A stretch of 64,000 bases of DNA from Methanolobus vulcani (GTDB lineage Archaea > Halobacteriota > Methanosarcinia > Methanosarcinales > Methanosarcinaceae), in the NCBI RefSeq assembly GCF_006546655.1, contig NZ_VIAQ01000015.1, positions 434,001 through 498,000 of the forward strand, in the 5' to 3' direction. The notes beneath the pieces are model-generated. The model was given only the letters and a program-made list of their open reading frames with translations, made no database searches and was not told where the DNA came from. The translations under genes were made by a program, and so were the position numbers. Below, piece by piece: positions 8,190 through 18,321 of this stretch. The number at the start of each line of letters is the position of its first letter. Position 1 is the stretch's first letter.

Positions 8190-10016
8190 TCACTTTTCAA
8201 ATGGAAGGACAAGTGTAAAAAAGAATGTGCTTCCTCCATCATGTTCACTTCTAAGTTCTAATTTAGAATCCATAAGTTCAAGTATCTTACTGGAAATTGC
8301 AAGTCCTAATCCGGTACCACCATATTTTCGTGTTGTAGAGCCATCTACCTGTGAGAATGATTCGAAAATTCTGGATTTGTCTTTTTCTGGAATTCCTATT
8401 CCGGTGTCATTTACTGAAAAAGTAAACATCATTTCCTCGGTTTTGTCGGGGATAACCGTCGTTTTAATCCAGAGATTAATTTCTCCCTTTTCTGTAAACT
8501 TAATGGCATTATCCAACAGGTTTTCCAGTACCTGACTTAGTCTGGCAGAATCTACAATAACAAAATGAGGGAAATTTTCGGATAGTCCTACGCTAAACGC
8601 AACTCCTTTTTCGCTGGCTCTGGATATGAAACTCTTTGCAATTTGGTCAACAAAATGAGCAAGATTAATCATTTCCGGAACGATCGCCATTTTACCGGAT
8701 TCTATTCGTGAATAATCCAGTACATCATTTATTAGTTCCAATAACATATTTCCTGATTTATGCACTGTTTCAACGTAATGTAATTGTGATTTATCCAGTT
8801 CCATCTCCATCAAAATATCAGAAAAGCCAATTATCAGGTTTAGAGGTGTACGTATCTCATGGCTCATATTAGCAAGGAATTCAGTTTTGGCACGGTTGGC
8901 GATTTCAGCACGTGCAGCCATATATTCTGCATTTTCATTTGCTTCTTTTAGATTCCTGTTTGTTTCATGCAGCTCTTTTTCTGCAATTTTGCTTTTAGTG
9001 ATATCTCGAATTATGATCATCCACCCTAGCGTGTTTTCATTTACTGATGTAAGTGGCAGGAAATCGACATTGAACCACATGTCTGAATTTTGAATTTTTC
9101 TCACAATTTCAATACTGGTGACCTTATTTCCATCATTATTTTGTTCATAACCAATAATTTCGGGCCATGAGCTCAATACATCAGCAGCATTTTTTCCAAT
9201 GTCCTGAGGATGAATGTCCAGATATTTCATGGCAGAACTGTTACAGTCACCGATTCTTTTCGTCCCGTCAATTACTATTACCCCGTCAGGTAATTTTTCA
9301 AAAAGAGCACTACGCGCCAGAGGTGTTATATCCAATAACTTATACCGCGTTAATCCAATGTATATCAATAGTGATGTAAACGTAAGTGAATAAGGCAAAA
9401 GGTCCAGTCCTGGAGTGAATCCTCCTAAATCATAAACAATCAGTACTACAAATGGAACAATTGCCCCGATGATAACAACACTGACCTGTTTTCTGAAGGC
9501 AGGAGCTACTTCAAACCACATTTTAAGCAAAAGTACCTGTCCTGTGATCAGGCAGAAGAAGTTGTAGGCTTGCTGGACGGAGTACCATATTCCAGGTTCA
9601 CACGTTAATGCAGGAAATATACCATTGTGCCTCATGGCAATTTCTTTAAAATATAATGTATGCTCCCCGATGGTAAAAACAAGAGCTATAGTAAGAAGGG
9701 GAATTATGGTTAATGCAATGAGCGTTGTTGCGTTTAACCATCTCTTTTTACCGGAATACTTTATTGCAAATATAAGGAAGAAATAAGGAATGAAAGGAAT
9801 TCCCATATATTGCAGCTTATAGAAGATAAGAGCAGTATTAAAGTCCGCAGAGGATATTTCCAATGCATAAAAAAAAGAATAAATTATGCTGCATACCAGC
9901 AACAACGAGAACGATGTAGTACCATCTGCATCTTTATGCTTTTTTATATGGTATAGCATCATACAGAGTATAAATGCCAAAGCCAGTAGTGGAAGTGCAT
10001 AGTAATTCAGGTACAT
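8190..10016 (-). CDS. 7TM-PAS sensor histidine kinase
   Basis: 608 residues. Residues about 1-230 hold seven membrane helices of the His-kinase N-terminal 7TM type. A PAS domain follows (about 238-345), then a coiled linker, the HisKA dimerisation helix with the phospho-accepting His in MSHEIRTPLN (His 386), and a HATPase_c domain with the N box (DNAIKF), G1 (DTGIGIP) and G2 (GGTGLGLAIS). It should sense a signal in or near the membrane and pass phosphate to a response regulator. No regulator gene lies nearby, so it is an orphan kinase. It converges on purB and is transcribed toward it. Confidence 0.9.
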   Translation of the reverse strand: MYLNYYALPLLALAFILCMMLYHIKKHKDADGTTSFSLLLVCSIIYSFFYALEISSADFNTALIFYKLQYMGIPFIPYFFLIFAIKYSGKKRWLNATTLIALTIIPLLTIALVFTIGEHTLYFKEIAMRHNGIFPALTCEPGIWYSVQQAYNFFCLITGQVLLLKMWFEVAPAFRKQVSVVIIGAIVPFVVLIVYDLGGFTPGLDLLPYSLTFTSLLIYIGLTRYKLLDITPLARSALFEKLPDGVIVIDGTKRIGDCNSSAMKYLDIHPQDIGKNAADVLSSWPEIIGYEQNNDGNKVTSIEIVRKIQNSDMWFNVDFLPLTSVNENTLGWMIIIRDITKSKIAEKELHETNRNLKEANENAEYMAARAEIANRAKTEFLANMSHEIRTPLNLIIGFSDILMEMELDKSQLHYVETVHKSGNMLLELINDVLDYSRIESGKMAIVPEMINLAHFVDQIAKSFISRASEKGVAFSVGLSENFPHFVIVDSARLSQVLENLLDNAIKFTEKGEINLWIKTTVIPDKTEEMMFTFSVNDTGIGIPEKDKSRIFESFSQVDGSTTRKYGGTGLGLAISSKILELMDSKLELRSEHDGGSTFFFTLVLPFEK

Positions 10017-10230
10017 GATTTCTTCTTCTATTTAATGGTAGATTTTGCACATAGAATCCTATCTAAAGTAAACGATAATATAGTTCTAATCAGCTTGCTT
10101 CAAACCAGTCCATATTAATATATTTTACACAAATTATATTATGGCATGGTATATATGTTTATTTAGTTCCAGATTATCTTATCTCACCGAAAATCAGGAC
10201 AATTGATAAAAAAGTAAGTTTAAAATCTGT

Positions 10231-13059
10231 TTATTCCAGTATTTTCTTCAGGAACTGTCCGGTGTATGAAATATTGTTCTCTGAAACTTCTTCCGGAGTT
10301 CCCTGTGCAATAATCTCTCCACCACGGTCTCCACCTTCGGGCCCAAGGTCAATGAGCCAGTCTGCGGTTTTGATTACATCAAGGTTATGCTCGATGACAA
10401 TAACAGTGTTTCCGGCTTCTACAAGTCTCTGAAGTACTTCCAGGAGCTTTTTGACATCATCAAAATGAAGGCCAGTTGTAGGCTCATCAAGTATGTAAAC
10501 TGTCTTGCCTGTGGAGCGCTTACTAAGTTCAGTTGCCAGTTTTACTCTCTGGGCTTCTCCTCCTGAAAGTGTGGTGGATGATTGTCCAAGCTTTATGTAG
10601 CCAAGTCCTACATCGTTAAGTGTCTGCAGCTTACGACTGATCTTAGGTACATTCTCAAAGAATTCCAGAGCCTCTTCCACAGTCATGTCAAGGACTTCAG
10701 CAATATTCTTGTCTTTGTACGTAACTTCCAGCGTTTCCCTGTTGTAGCGCTTTCCGTGACATATTTCACATGGAACGTAAACATCAGGGAGGAAATGCAT
10801 TTCTATTGTAATTATTCCGTCACCTGAACATGCTTCACAGCGTCCTCCACGGACATTGAAACTGAAACGTCCGGGTTTGTAACCTCTGGCACGTGCCATC
10901 TTTGTTTGTGCAAAGAGTTCTCTTATCGGAGTAAAAAGATTAGTATAGGTTGCAGGGTTTGACCTGGGTGTACGTCCAATAGGTGACTGGTCTATGGTTA
11001 TGACCTTATCAACGTTTTCCAGTCCTTCAATTGAAGTGTATTTTCCGGGGATGTCCCTTGCTCTGTTGAGTTTCTTTGCAAGAACCTTGTTCAATGTTTC
11101 ATTAATAAGTGTACTTTTTCCGGAACCCGATACGCCGGTAACGCAGACCAATACTCCAAGTGGAAATTCAACATCCACATTTTTGAGATTATTCTGACTT
11201 GCACCGCGTAGTACCATAGTGCCTGTTGGCTCCCTTCTGATTTCCGGAATTTCTATCCTGAGTTTTCCACTCAGGTATTTTCCAGTGGTGGAATCCTTAT
11301 TTTTCATAATCTCCTTTGGAGTTCCTTCGGCAACTATATCACCACCGTGAATACCTGCTCCCGGTCCCATATCAACAACATAGTCTGAATTACATATGGT
11401 CTCCTCGTCGTGTTCGACAACAAGGACAGTATTCCCGATATCCCGGAGATGTTTCAGGGTCGTTATAAGCCTGAGGTTATCTCTCTGGTGCAGGCCGATA
11501 CTCGGTTCATCGAGAATGTAGAGCACACCCATAAGACTGGAACCAATTTGTGTTGCAAGCCTGATACGTTGGGCTTCGCCACCGGAAAGCGTGGCTGCTG
11601 AGCGGCTAAGTGTAAGATAATCAAGCCCTACATCAACAAGGAATCCAAGCCTTGCTTTTATCTCTTTGAGTATAAGTCGGGCAATTGTGTATTCTCTTTC
11701 ATTGAGCTTTGGTTCAAGTTCCCTGAAGAATTCCAGAGCTTCTTCCACAGACATTTCTGTTGTATCGATAATGTTCCTACCATCAATGGTTACTGCAAGT
11801 GTGACCGGTTTGAGTCTTTTTCCGTGACATGTGAGGCAGGGTTTGGTACTGATATACCTGCTCATCCTTTCCTTGCTGTTTTCGGATTCAGTGCCTTCAT
11901 AGATTTTGGAAAGGTTTGCAATAACTCCCTTGAAACGTCCTTTGTGCTTCCACATACCACCGTTTCTTCCGACATGGACGAACGGGATAAGCTCTTCACT
12001 ACCGTAAAATATTATATGCTGAATTTCAGGCTCAAGTTCCTCAAAGGGTACATCCATGGAAAATCCATGATGATTTGCAAGGGATTGCAGTGATTGCATG
12101 TAGTAACCATCTTTTTTCTTGCCGTACCATGGTTCTACAGCTCCCTCATTCAATGTTAGTTTTTTATCTGGTACTATAAGGTCAGGGTCAAATTCCATTG
12201 ATGTTCCAAGACCGTGGCACTGCGGACATGCTCCCTGTGGGCTGTTAAATGAGAATGCTGCAGGTTCCATTTCCTCAAAACCAATGCCGCATTCCGGACA
12301 TGCAAGTTTCTCGCTGAATGTAAGCTCTTCTCCGTCAAGCACCTGGACTGTGATGGTTCCACCGCTTTTTTCCAGTGCGGTTTCCACGGAATCCGATACT
12401 CTTTCCTCAATTCCTTCTTTGATTACAAGCCTGTCAACAACAATGTCAATATTATGCTTGAAATAACGTCCGAGTTCGATATCCTCGGCATCTTCAAGCA
12501 GGTGAATTTCACCGTCCACACGCACTCTTGTGAACCCTTCACTGCGCAGGTCAATGAGGAGTTTCTTGTATTCTCCCTTTCTTTCTCTCACCAGCGGAGC
12601 AAGCACGTGTATCTTTGTACCCTCCCGCAAGTTCATTATACTGTCAACTATCTGGTCAACACTCTGAGTTTCAATGATCCTGCCGCATTCCGGACAGTGT
12701 CTTATGCCAATGCGGGCAAAAAGCAGCCTTAGGTAGTCATAAATTTCAGTAACGGTTCCCACCGTAGAACGGGGATTTTTGCTCGTGGTCTTCTGCTCAA
12801 TGGAAATAGCAGGTGACAGCCCTTCGATATACTCTACATCCGGTTTTTCCATCAGTCCGAGGAACTGCCTTGCATATGCTGAAAGAGATTCAACATACCT
12901 GCGCTGTCCCTCTGCGTAAATGGTATCAAAAGCAAGCGATGATTTACCAGACCCGCTCAGCCCGGTGATAACGATTAACTTATCACGCGGAAGGGTTAGG
13001 TCGATATTCTTAAGATTGTGCTCTTTGGCACCTTTTATCCTGATGCTGCTCAAAGACAT
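10231..13059 (-). CDS. uvrA: excinuclease ABC subunit A
   Basis: 942 residues, the usual UvrA length. Two ABC ATPase modules are visible: Walker A GLSGSGKS (33-40) and GVSGSGKS in the second half, two signature motifs (LSGGEAQR, twice), and two Walker B ([18 protein letters not shown]). Zinc-finger cysteines occur as CPECG, CPQC, CTCHGK-like and [15 protein letters not shown]. UvrA finds bulky DNA damage and loads UvrB. In archaea the uvrABC system is patchy and regarded as acquired from bacteria. uvrB and uvrC are not in this window, so the gene stands alone between two histidine kinases. Confidence 0.97.
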   Translation of the reverse strand: MSLSSIRIKGAKEHNLKNIDLTLPRDKLIVITGLSGSGKSSLAFDTIYAEGQRRYVESLSAYARQFLGLMEKPDVEYIEGLSPAISIEQKTTSKNPRSTVGTVTEIYDYLRLLFARIGIRHCPECGRIIETQSVDQIVDSIMNLREGTKIHVLAPLVRERKGEYKKLLIDLRSEGFTRVRVDGEIHLLEDAEDIELGRYFKHNIDIVVDRLVIKEGIEERVSDSVETALEKSGGTITVQVLDGEELTFSEKLACPECGIGFEEMEPAAFSFNSPQGACPQCHGLGTSMEFDPDLIVPDKKLTLNEGAVEPWYGKKKDGYYMQSLQSLANHHGFSMDVPFEELEPEIQHIIFYGSEELIPFVHVGRNGGMWKHKGRFKGVIANLSKIYEGTESENSKERMSRYISTKPCLTCHGKRLKPVTLAVTIDGRNIIDTTEMSVEEALEFFRELEPKLNEREYTIARLILKEIKARLGFLVDVGLDYLTLSRSAATLSGGEAQRIRLATQIGSSLMGVLYILDEPSIGLHQRDNLRLITTLKHLRDIGNTVLVVEHDEETICNSDYVVDMGPGAGIHGGDIVAEGTPKEIMKNKDSTTGKYLSGKLRIEIPEIRREPTGTMVLRGASQNNLKNVDVEFPLGVLVCVTGVSGSGKSTLINETLNKVLAKKLNRARDIPGKYTSIEGLENVDKVITIDQSPIGRTPRSNPATYTNLFTPIRELFAQTKMARARGYKPGRFSFNVRGGRCEACSGDGIITIEMHFLPDVYVPCEICHGKRYNRETLEVTYKDKNIAEVLDMTVEEALEFFENVPKISRKLQTLNDVGLGYIKLGQSSTTLSGGEAQRVKLATELSKRSTGKTVYILDEPTTGLHFDDVKKLLEVLQRLVEAGNTVIVIEHNLDVIKTADWLIDLGPEGGDRGGEIIAQGTPEEVSENNISYTGQFLKKILE

Positions 13060-13581
13060 TGTCTACTCTGATGCCTGATTAATAAGTATAGTTTGCGGTA
13101 TGACGAACAAATTTCAGGCAAACACCTGTTTGTTACTTTTATTTCTGGTGGCAGCACTCTTTTTTTGAATACTTCTGATCGTGGTGATCAGCTTAACTTT
13201 CCTCTCAAACTCATTCATGTACTGTAATTGCAGAATTTGATATATATTGGAGATGTAAGCAGGGTGAAAGTATTGATGCATAATAAGTGATGATTGGTGA
13301 TGATTGATATTTCCAGTTTTATTTTATAGTAACCGGTGATACTGATTTTGCATACATGTTATTATTTAATATAAGCTGTTTAATATTCTGAGAAAGACAT
13401 TCTTTTTGTTCAACAAAAACGCATTTATACAGGGTTGCACTTCTAAATGTCTGTTGGATCTTGTACAGGGTATATTTCTCATATTCATATCTAAAATATC
13501 ATTGTTGAGCGGAATTTGTGTAGTAAATATGAGTTCATACGGATGTGGTATGCAGTCTAATCAAAAGGAGCGCTGAATCCT
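13060..13581. other. 522-base intergenic region
   Basis: Divergent promoter region between uvrA and the PAS kinase. A small hairpin, CTGATC with GATCAG (13175-13191), lies about 115 bases before uvrA. A TATA-like CATTTATAC lies near 13420, and AAAGGAG (about 13565) is the ribosome site for the kinase. I see no gene or RNA in it. Confidence 0.5.
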
Positions 13582-15867
13582 ATGAAATATGATTATCATG
13601 AGTGTTCTCACCATGAAAATACAAAAACGAAAGGTCCACACCTAAGTGATGATTTTTTCTTACAAACTATTGGTATTTATAATGCATTTTTTGCAGAAAA
13701 TGAAGTAAGCATGCTACTCATTAATTCTGATAATTCTATAGTTGATGCCAACAAAGCAGCTTGCAATTACTATGGATGGACACTTGAAGAGATTACCCAA
13801 AAAAAGATTGAACAAATAAATGTTTTTTCAGCGGAATACATTAAAAAAGAATCACAGAAGGCAGTAAATGAAAACAGGGATTATCTTTTGCTTAAACATT
13901 TTACTGCAACAGGCCAAATAAAGGATGTAAAAGTATATAGTGGCTCCATTCTTGCAGGAGGGTATGATTTTACTTACAACCTTGTTCATGATGCTTCAGT
14001 AGATGAGCATGTAGACGATAAACTAAAAGGAATACAACTTTCTGTCATAAAAAGGCTTAATGATATAGGTAAGTGGAGTTTAGATATTAAATCCGGTAAA
14101 ATGGTTCTTTCTGAAGAAGCAAAAAAAATATACGGGCTTGGAAATACGACTGTTACAATGGATCTGGTTCGTACACTTGCATTATCTCAATATTTACCTA
14201 TGCTTGATAAAGCCAGAGATGACCTGATAGAAAAGAACATTCCTTATGATGTACAATTTAAAATAAGAAGATACAATGATGGGTCTCTACGTATCATACG
14301 TTCCGTGGCTCAATATTATGCAGAAAAGGACATGATCGTTGGTGTTCTCCGTGATATCACTGAGCTTAAAAGGACAAAAAATAAACTCAGGGAACGAAAA
14401 TCTCTTTTGAATCAAGTAGGGAAAATTGCTCATGTTGGGGCATGGGAACTTGATGTTAATACAGGATCAATAACATGGACTAACGAAGTTGCCAGGATTC
14501 ATGAAGTTGATTCTAATAGCAGTATAAATATTGAATCATTACTTGATTTTTATTTACCTGATTCCAGAAAGAATCTGTCAGATGCTATTACTACTATTAT
14601 TAAGAAGGGTAATTCAATGGATCTTGAATTGGAATTACTTACATCAAAAGGAAACCACAAATGGATCCGTATAATTACTCAGCCGAAAATAAACGATGGC
14701 AAAGTTTCAAAAATAATAGGTTCACTTCAGGATATCACAGAACAGAAACAAGCTGCGATCAAGATATCAGAAGAAGCCAGATGGCGCCGTCTTTTAATGG
14801 AACAGTCAAGTGATGGAATAGTTATTCTTGATCAGGATGGAAAAGTAATCGAGGCCAATCCACGCTATGCTATGATGCTTGGTTATTCTCATGCAGAAAT
14901 GCAGCAATCATCTATCTGGGATTGGGACGTTTTCCGTGATCATCAACAAATATATGATATGCTTCAACTTAATGACAAAAAAGAAGTTCTTTATGAAACA
15001 AAACTTCAATGCAAAGATGGTAATGTAATTGAAGTAGAGGTCAATGCCAATTCTGCTATATTTGGTGGAAAATTTATGATCTTTTGTGTGTGTCGTGATA
15101 TTAGTTTGCGTAAGAGTTTTGAAAGAGAACTTTTAGCTGCTAAAATTACTACAGAGAATGCCAACAAAGTAAAGAGCGAATTTTTGGCTACTATGAGCCA
15201 TGAACTAAGGACACCTCTTACCTCCATCATCGGGTTTTCGGATGTATTGCTGGAGGGGATGGCTGGTGACTTAAATCAAAAACAGTCTAATTATATAGGC
15301 CACGTTTCAAATGCTGGCAAGCATCTATTAGAATTAATAAATGATATACTTGATATTTCTAAAATTGAAGCCGGGGAATCAGAACTTAATTATGAATTTT
15401 TTGATTTTTCGACTTTGATCAATGGCACTATCAATGTACTTCGGCCGCTTGCTGAGAAAAATAAAATTAGTCTGGATATAGATTTCGATCCTGAATTGAA
15501 AATGATTGTTGCAGACAGCACTAAATTAAAGCAAATTGTGGCAAATCTAATTAGTAACGCTATAAAATTTACACCCGAAAACGGTAGTGTGTCAGTTAAA
15601 TCATTTTTATCCGGTGATCTTATACACATCAGTATAAAAGATACCGGTATAGGAATTGCAGCAAATAATATGGATAAATTATTCCAACCATTTAAGCAGT
15701 TGAATCAATGTCTTAACAGAAAATATGAAGGTACAGGATTAGGCCTTGCTCTTTCTAAGAAGTTTGTAGAAATGCATGGTGGAACTATCCGGGCTGAAAG
15801 TAAACTTGGTGAAGGTAGTACTTTTACATTCACGATTCCAATGTGTAGTGAAATAGATATTAGTTGA
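13582..15867 (+). CDS. cytoplasmic multi-PAS histidine kinase
   Basis: 761 residues with no membrane segment. Four PAS/PAC-type modules can be followed: about 48-155, 165-270, 285-390 and 400-515, each ending in a PAC-like strand such as VGVLRDITELK, IGSLQDITEQK or FCVCRDISLR. Then come HisKA with MSHELRTPLT (His 540), and HATPase_c with NLISNAIKF, DTGIGIA and GTGLGLALS. This is a soluble sensor kinase, possibly for redox or small ligands, as PAS domains often are. No response regulator is adjacent. It ends 5 bases from the convergent PKD protein gene. Confidence 0.9.
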   Translation: MKYDYHECSHHENTKTKGPHLSDDFFLQTIGIYNAFFAENEVSMLLINSDNSIVDANKAACNYYGWTLEEITQKKIEQINVFSAEYIKKESQKAVNENRDYLLLKHFTATGQIKDVKVYSGSILAGGYDFTYNLVHDASVDEHVDDKLKGIQLSVIKRLNDIGKWSLDIKSGKMVLSEEAKKIYGLGNTTVTMDLVRTLALSQYLPMLDKARDDLIEKNIPYDVQFKIRRYNDGSLRIIRSVAQYYAEKDMIVGVLRDITELKRTKNKLRERKSLLNQVGKIAHVGAWELDVNTGSITWTNEVARIHEVDSNSSINIESLLDFYLPDSRKNLSDAITTIIKKGNSMDLELELLTSKGNHKWIRIITQPKINDGKVSKIIGSLQDITEQKQAAIKISEEARWRRLLMEQSSDGIVILDQDGKVIEANPRYAMMLGYSHAEMQQSSIWDWDVFRDHQQIYDMLQLNDKKEVLYETKLQCKDGNVIEVEVNANSAIFGGKFMIFCVCRDISLRKSFERELLAAKITTENANKVKSEFLATMSHELRTPLTSIIGFSDVLLEGMAGDLNQKQSNYIGHVSNAGKHLLELINDILDISKIEAGESELNYEFFDFSTLINGTINVLRPLAEKNKISLDIDFDPELKMIVADSTKLKQIVANLISNAIKFTPENGSVSVKSFLSGDLIHISIKDTGIGIAANNMDKLFQPFKQLNQCLNRKYEGTGLGLALSKKFVEMHGGTIRAESKLGEGSTFTFTIPMCSEIDIS

Positions 15868-15872
15868 ATATC

Positions 15873-16733
15873 TTACTCTTTTTGTCTTTTGTAAAAAAAC
15901 AAAATAACGATTGATGCCAGAGGGATTGTTACAAGTGGTTTTTTAAGAATACTCTTACTTGAACCAAATATAGAGTTCATCGTTGATACAGTTTCTACGG
16001 TCTTTTGTTCAGTATCCTCTTCCTGTGCAAGTGTAGAGTAAAATGGTCTTTCGGTCTGGTTATTTACAACTATTAAAGTGTGGATGGCAGAATCTATAGT
16101 GCTGAGATTATCTTTCACTGTAAGTGTTACTGTATAAGTTCCCGTTTTCTGATATACATGGGAATTAATTCCAGTACTATCGCTTACATTGTTTCCGTCA
16201 CCGAAATCCCACATGTAACTAATAATTGAACCGTCTTCATCACTTGAGTTTGTTCCATAGAAACTAACGCTGGAATTTACAGGAAGTTTATCAGGAGCTT
16301 CAATAACAGCTTTAGGAGCAGCATTTATTTTTCCATTAATTACACAGTAATTCTTGATGGTTCCATAGTTGTTGATTGTTCCATAATTGTTTATTATTCC
16401 TTTTATTGGTGGATATTCATAATTAACAATAGTTCCATAGTTGTTAATTGTTCCACAATTGTCTATTTTGCCATAATTAATAAGGATCCCGCGAATTTCT
16501 AAAAATGAACCATTAGCAAATTCAATTGATCCGCCTTCCTCTACAGTTAGACTTGCAACCGCTTCAATTACAAGTTTCTCACCACTGTTCAGTATGAGAT
16601 TTTCATCCGATTTTATTATGACATGACTGTTTTTAGCTATAATTTCCGGATTTGTTATTGTTCTTGCATTTGCAATTCCTGTAAATACAACTAAATAGAA
16701 AACAATTATCAGGAGAACTACCTTTTTTATCAT
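15873..16733 (-). CDS. surface protein with NYGTI repeats and a PKD domain
   Basis: 286 residues. Signal peptide at about 1-23. Residues about 95-145 are a low-complexity ladder of NNYGTI/NYGTIKN units, which should fold as a short beta-solenoid. A PKD domain follows (about 150-228) with the core WDFGDGNNVSDS and YTVTLTVKD. The C-terminus has a membrane helix and the basic end YKRQKE. The PKD fold in methanogen S-layer proteins serves adhesion or stalk roles. It converges on the PAS kinase gene. The repeats read the same in DNA and could recombine. Confidence 0.8.
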   Translation of the reverse strand: MIKKVVLLIIVFYLVVFTGIANARTITNPEIIAKNSHVIIKSDENLILNSGEKLVIEAVASLTVEEGGSIEFANGSFLEIRGILINYGKIDNCGTINNYGTIVNYEYPPIKGIINNYGTINNYGTIKNYCVINGKINAAPKAVIEAPDKLPVNSSVSFYGTNSSDEDGSIISYMWDFGDGNNVSDSTGINSHVYQKTGTYTVTLTVKDNLSTIDSAIHTLIVVNNQTERPFYSTLAQEEDTEQKTVETVSTMNSIFGSSKSILKKPLVTIPLASIVILFFYKRQKE

Positions 16734-17016
16734 TTATACCAGATTTGCTGTCGGTTCAAAATATCATCTATAATTCAATTGAATTGCTCTGAGTACCCTC
16801 AATCTCATCTATTCAAGAAATTATCCGGTATATATAGGGTCTTTTTAGATTAACACATATTAGTTTTTGATTTAATGTTGTGTGCCCACTTGAAAACAGA
16901 TTCTTATTTATCAGGTCATTTTTTTGTATCGCAACGAGCAAAGTACAGTTTCCTAACGCTTATCTATATAAATCTATAGCAAATAATCTTAATATCCACG
17001 AAAAGAGGAGTTCATA

Positions 17017-17511
17017 ATGAAGACACTTGTTACATACCTGAGCCAGACCGGAAATACACAGAAGATCGCTGAAGCCATTTATGGTGAACTTGAGGGCGAG
17101 AAAGAAATTAAACCAATCAATGACGTTGCAGACCTTGAAGGCTATGACCTTGCATTTATCGGATTCCCTGTAATGCAGTTCGACATTCCTCCAAAGGTGA
17201 AGTCATTCATAACCGATAAAACCGCAGGCAAGAACATTGCTATTTTCATGACACACGCTGTTCCTGAAGGCTTTGAAGCAATCCACTCATGGACAGGCTC
17301 ATGCAAGGAAGCAGCAGCAGGTGCAAACTTCCTCGGTTCATTTGATTGCCAGGGAGAACTCGCACAGCCTGTAATTGACATGCTTCTTCAGGCAGAAGAC
17401 CCACAGATGAAAGCATTCGGTGAAATGGGCCCATCAACAAAAGGCCAGCCGGATGAGTCCCGCGTCCAGAAGGCAAAGGAATTCGCAAAGGAAATCCAGG
17501 CTAAATTATAA
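17017..17511 (+). CDS. flavodoxin-family protein
   Basis: 164 residues. The N-terminus TYLSQTGNTQKIAEAIY is the FMN phosphate-binding loop of flavodoxins, and GFPVMQFDIPPKVKSF and IFMTHAVPEG match the two flavin-ring loops. Flavodoxins carry one or two electrons between redox enzymes in the cytoplasm. GAGGAG lies 6 bases before the ATG and a TATA-like element near 16965. A small Cys-rich gene starts 68 bases downstream on the same strand with its own ribosome site, suggesting a redox pair. Confidence 0.85.
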   Translation: MKTLVTYLSQTGNTQKIAEAIYGELEGEKEIKPINDVADLEGYDLAFIGFPVMQFDIPPKVKSFITDKTAGKNIAIFMTHAVPEGFEAIHSWTGSCKEAAAGANFLGSFDCQGELAQPVIDMLLQAEDPQMKAFGEMGPSTKGQPDESRVQKAKEFAKEIQAKL

Positions 17512-17579
17512 TAACCTCTCTAACTTATCTTAATCTGTAAAAACGGCAAATAAATTGGAACTAATGGAGGGGATAATTT

Positions 17580-17774
17580 ATGGCAGAAACAAAGAAGGCT
17601 CCAGTATTCTGTGAGAAATACTGCATTGTATGCAAAGGTGCACGCGCTGGAAATGGTCTTTGCAAGGCTATCCAGAACCTTGAACTCAAGATATTCGGTG
17701 AAAAAGGTTGCATATGGGGCAAGGCAAGAACAGAATACTATGGTGTTACACCTGATAAACCAATTCAAAAGTAA
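17580..17774 (+). CDS. small Cys-rich protein following flavodoxin
   Basis: 64 residues that I do not recognise. It contains cysteines in CEKYCIVCKG, GLCKAI and GCIWGK, enough to hold a metal or a small Fe-S cluster, plus a basic surface. GGAGGGG lies about 7 bases before the ATG. With the flavodoxin directly upstream, a role in electron transfer or metal delivery is plausible. A terminator hairpin follows at 17785. No membrane segment is present. Confidence 0.65.
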   Translation: MAETKKAPVFCEKYCIVCKGARAGNGLCKAIQNLELKIFGEKGCIWGKARTEYYGVTPDKPIQK

Positions 17775-17784
17775 GTTTCTTATT

Positions 17785-17806
17785 AAAGGCAGCTAGCCTT
17801 TTTTCT
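17785..17806 (+). terminator. terminator after the flavodoxin/Cys-rich pair
   Basis: AAAGGC (17785-17790) and GCCTTT (17796-17801) form a stem that runs into a T-run, just after the 64-residue gene. Confidence 0.65.
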
Positions 17807-18048
17807 CTTTATTTTTCTGTACGAATTTGATATTTTCTTTTTCTCTAACTCTTGTTGTTGAATGGATAATCAGGAGTTTGAAATCTGCAACTGGAATATG
17901 GATTTTTGATTTCCTGTTTCGCCAAATAAATGAACAGTCATATAGTAATAATTATTAATAAATATTAGATATTAGCTTATACTAGTATGCTCAAATACTA
18001 ACTACTTGCTTATATGTCAGGGACATCTGATGTAATGTACGGAGTATC

Positions 18049-18183
18049 ATGTCTATTGTAACAGCATCGAAAAAGAAAAGTATAAACGAGTTCACCGATG
18101 AGGAACTAATCATAGAACTTTGTTTGCGCGGTTATGATGTTAGGAAGAGTAGTGAGAACAACTCTGCTCATAAGTCTCATTAG
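18049..18183 (+). CDS. possible 44-residue protein
   Basis: A short frame beginning ATG with GGAG 4 bases upstream. It reads MSIVTASKKKSINEFTDEEL and continues with IIELCLRGYDVRK, a basic patch followed by a helix of the form F-T-D-E-E-L-I-x-E-L-x-x-R-G-Y that I have seen in small archaeal and phage proteins. The stop is TAG, rare in this window. A second frame extends after the TAG to a TGA 19 codons on. Its only support is the ribosome site and the helix pattern. Confidence 0.4.
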   Translation: MSIVTASKKKSINEFTDEELIIELCLRGYDVRKSSENNSAHKSH

Positions 18184-18243
18184 TTAGTCACTTACCAGAT
18201 AAATAAATGCAAATCACAGGTATTTTCACATTATTTCAAATGA

Positions 18244-18295
18244 ATAACCTGTTGAGATAAAAACAAGAAATTGACATTGCTCTAAAGCAATGTCA
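18244..18295 (-). terminator. terminator of the lactate-dehydrogenase-like gene
   Basis: A perfect 10-bp stem, TGACATTGCT (18272-18281) and AGCAATGTCA (18286-18295), with a 4-base loop. On the minus strand it is followed by a T-rich tract. It sits just downstream of the gene ending at 18322. Confidence 0.65.
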
Positions 18296-18321
18296 TACAT
18301 ACTAAATACAACTCTAATTCT

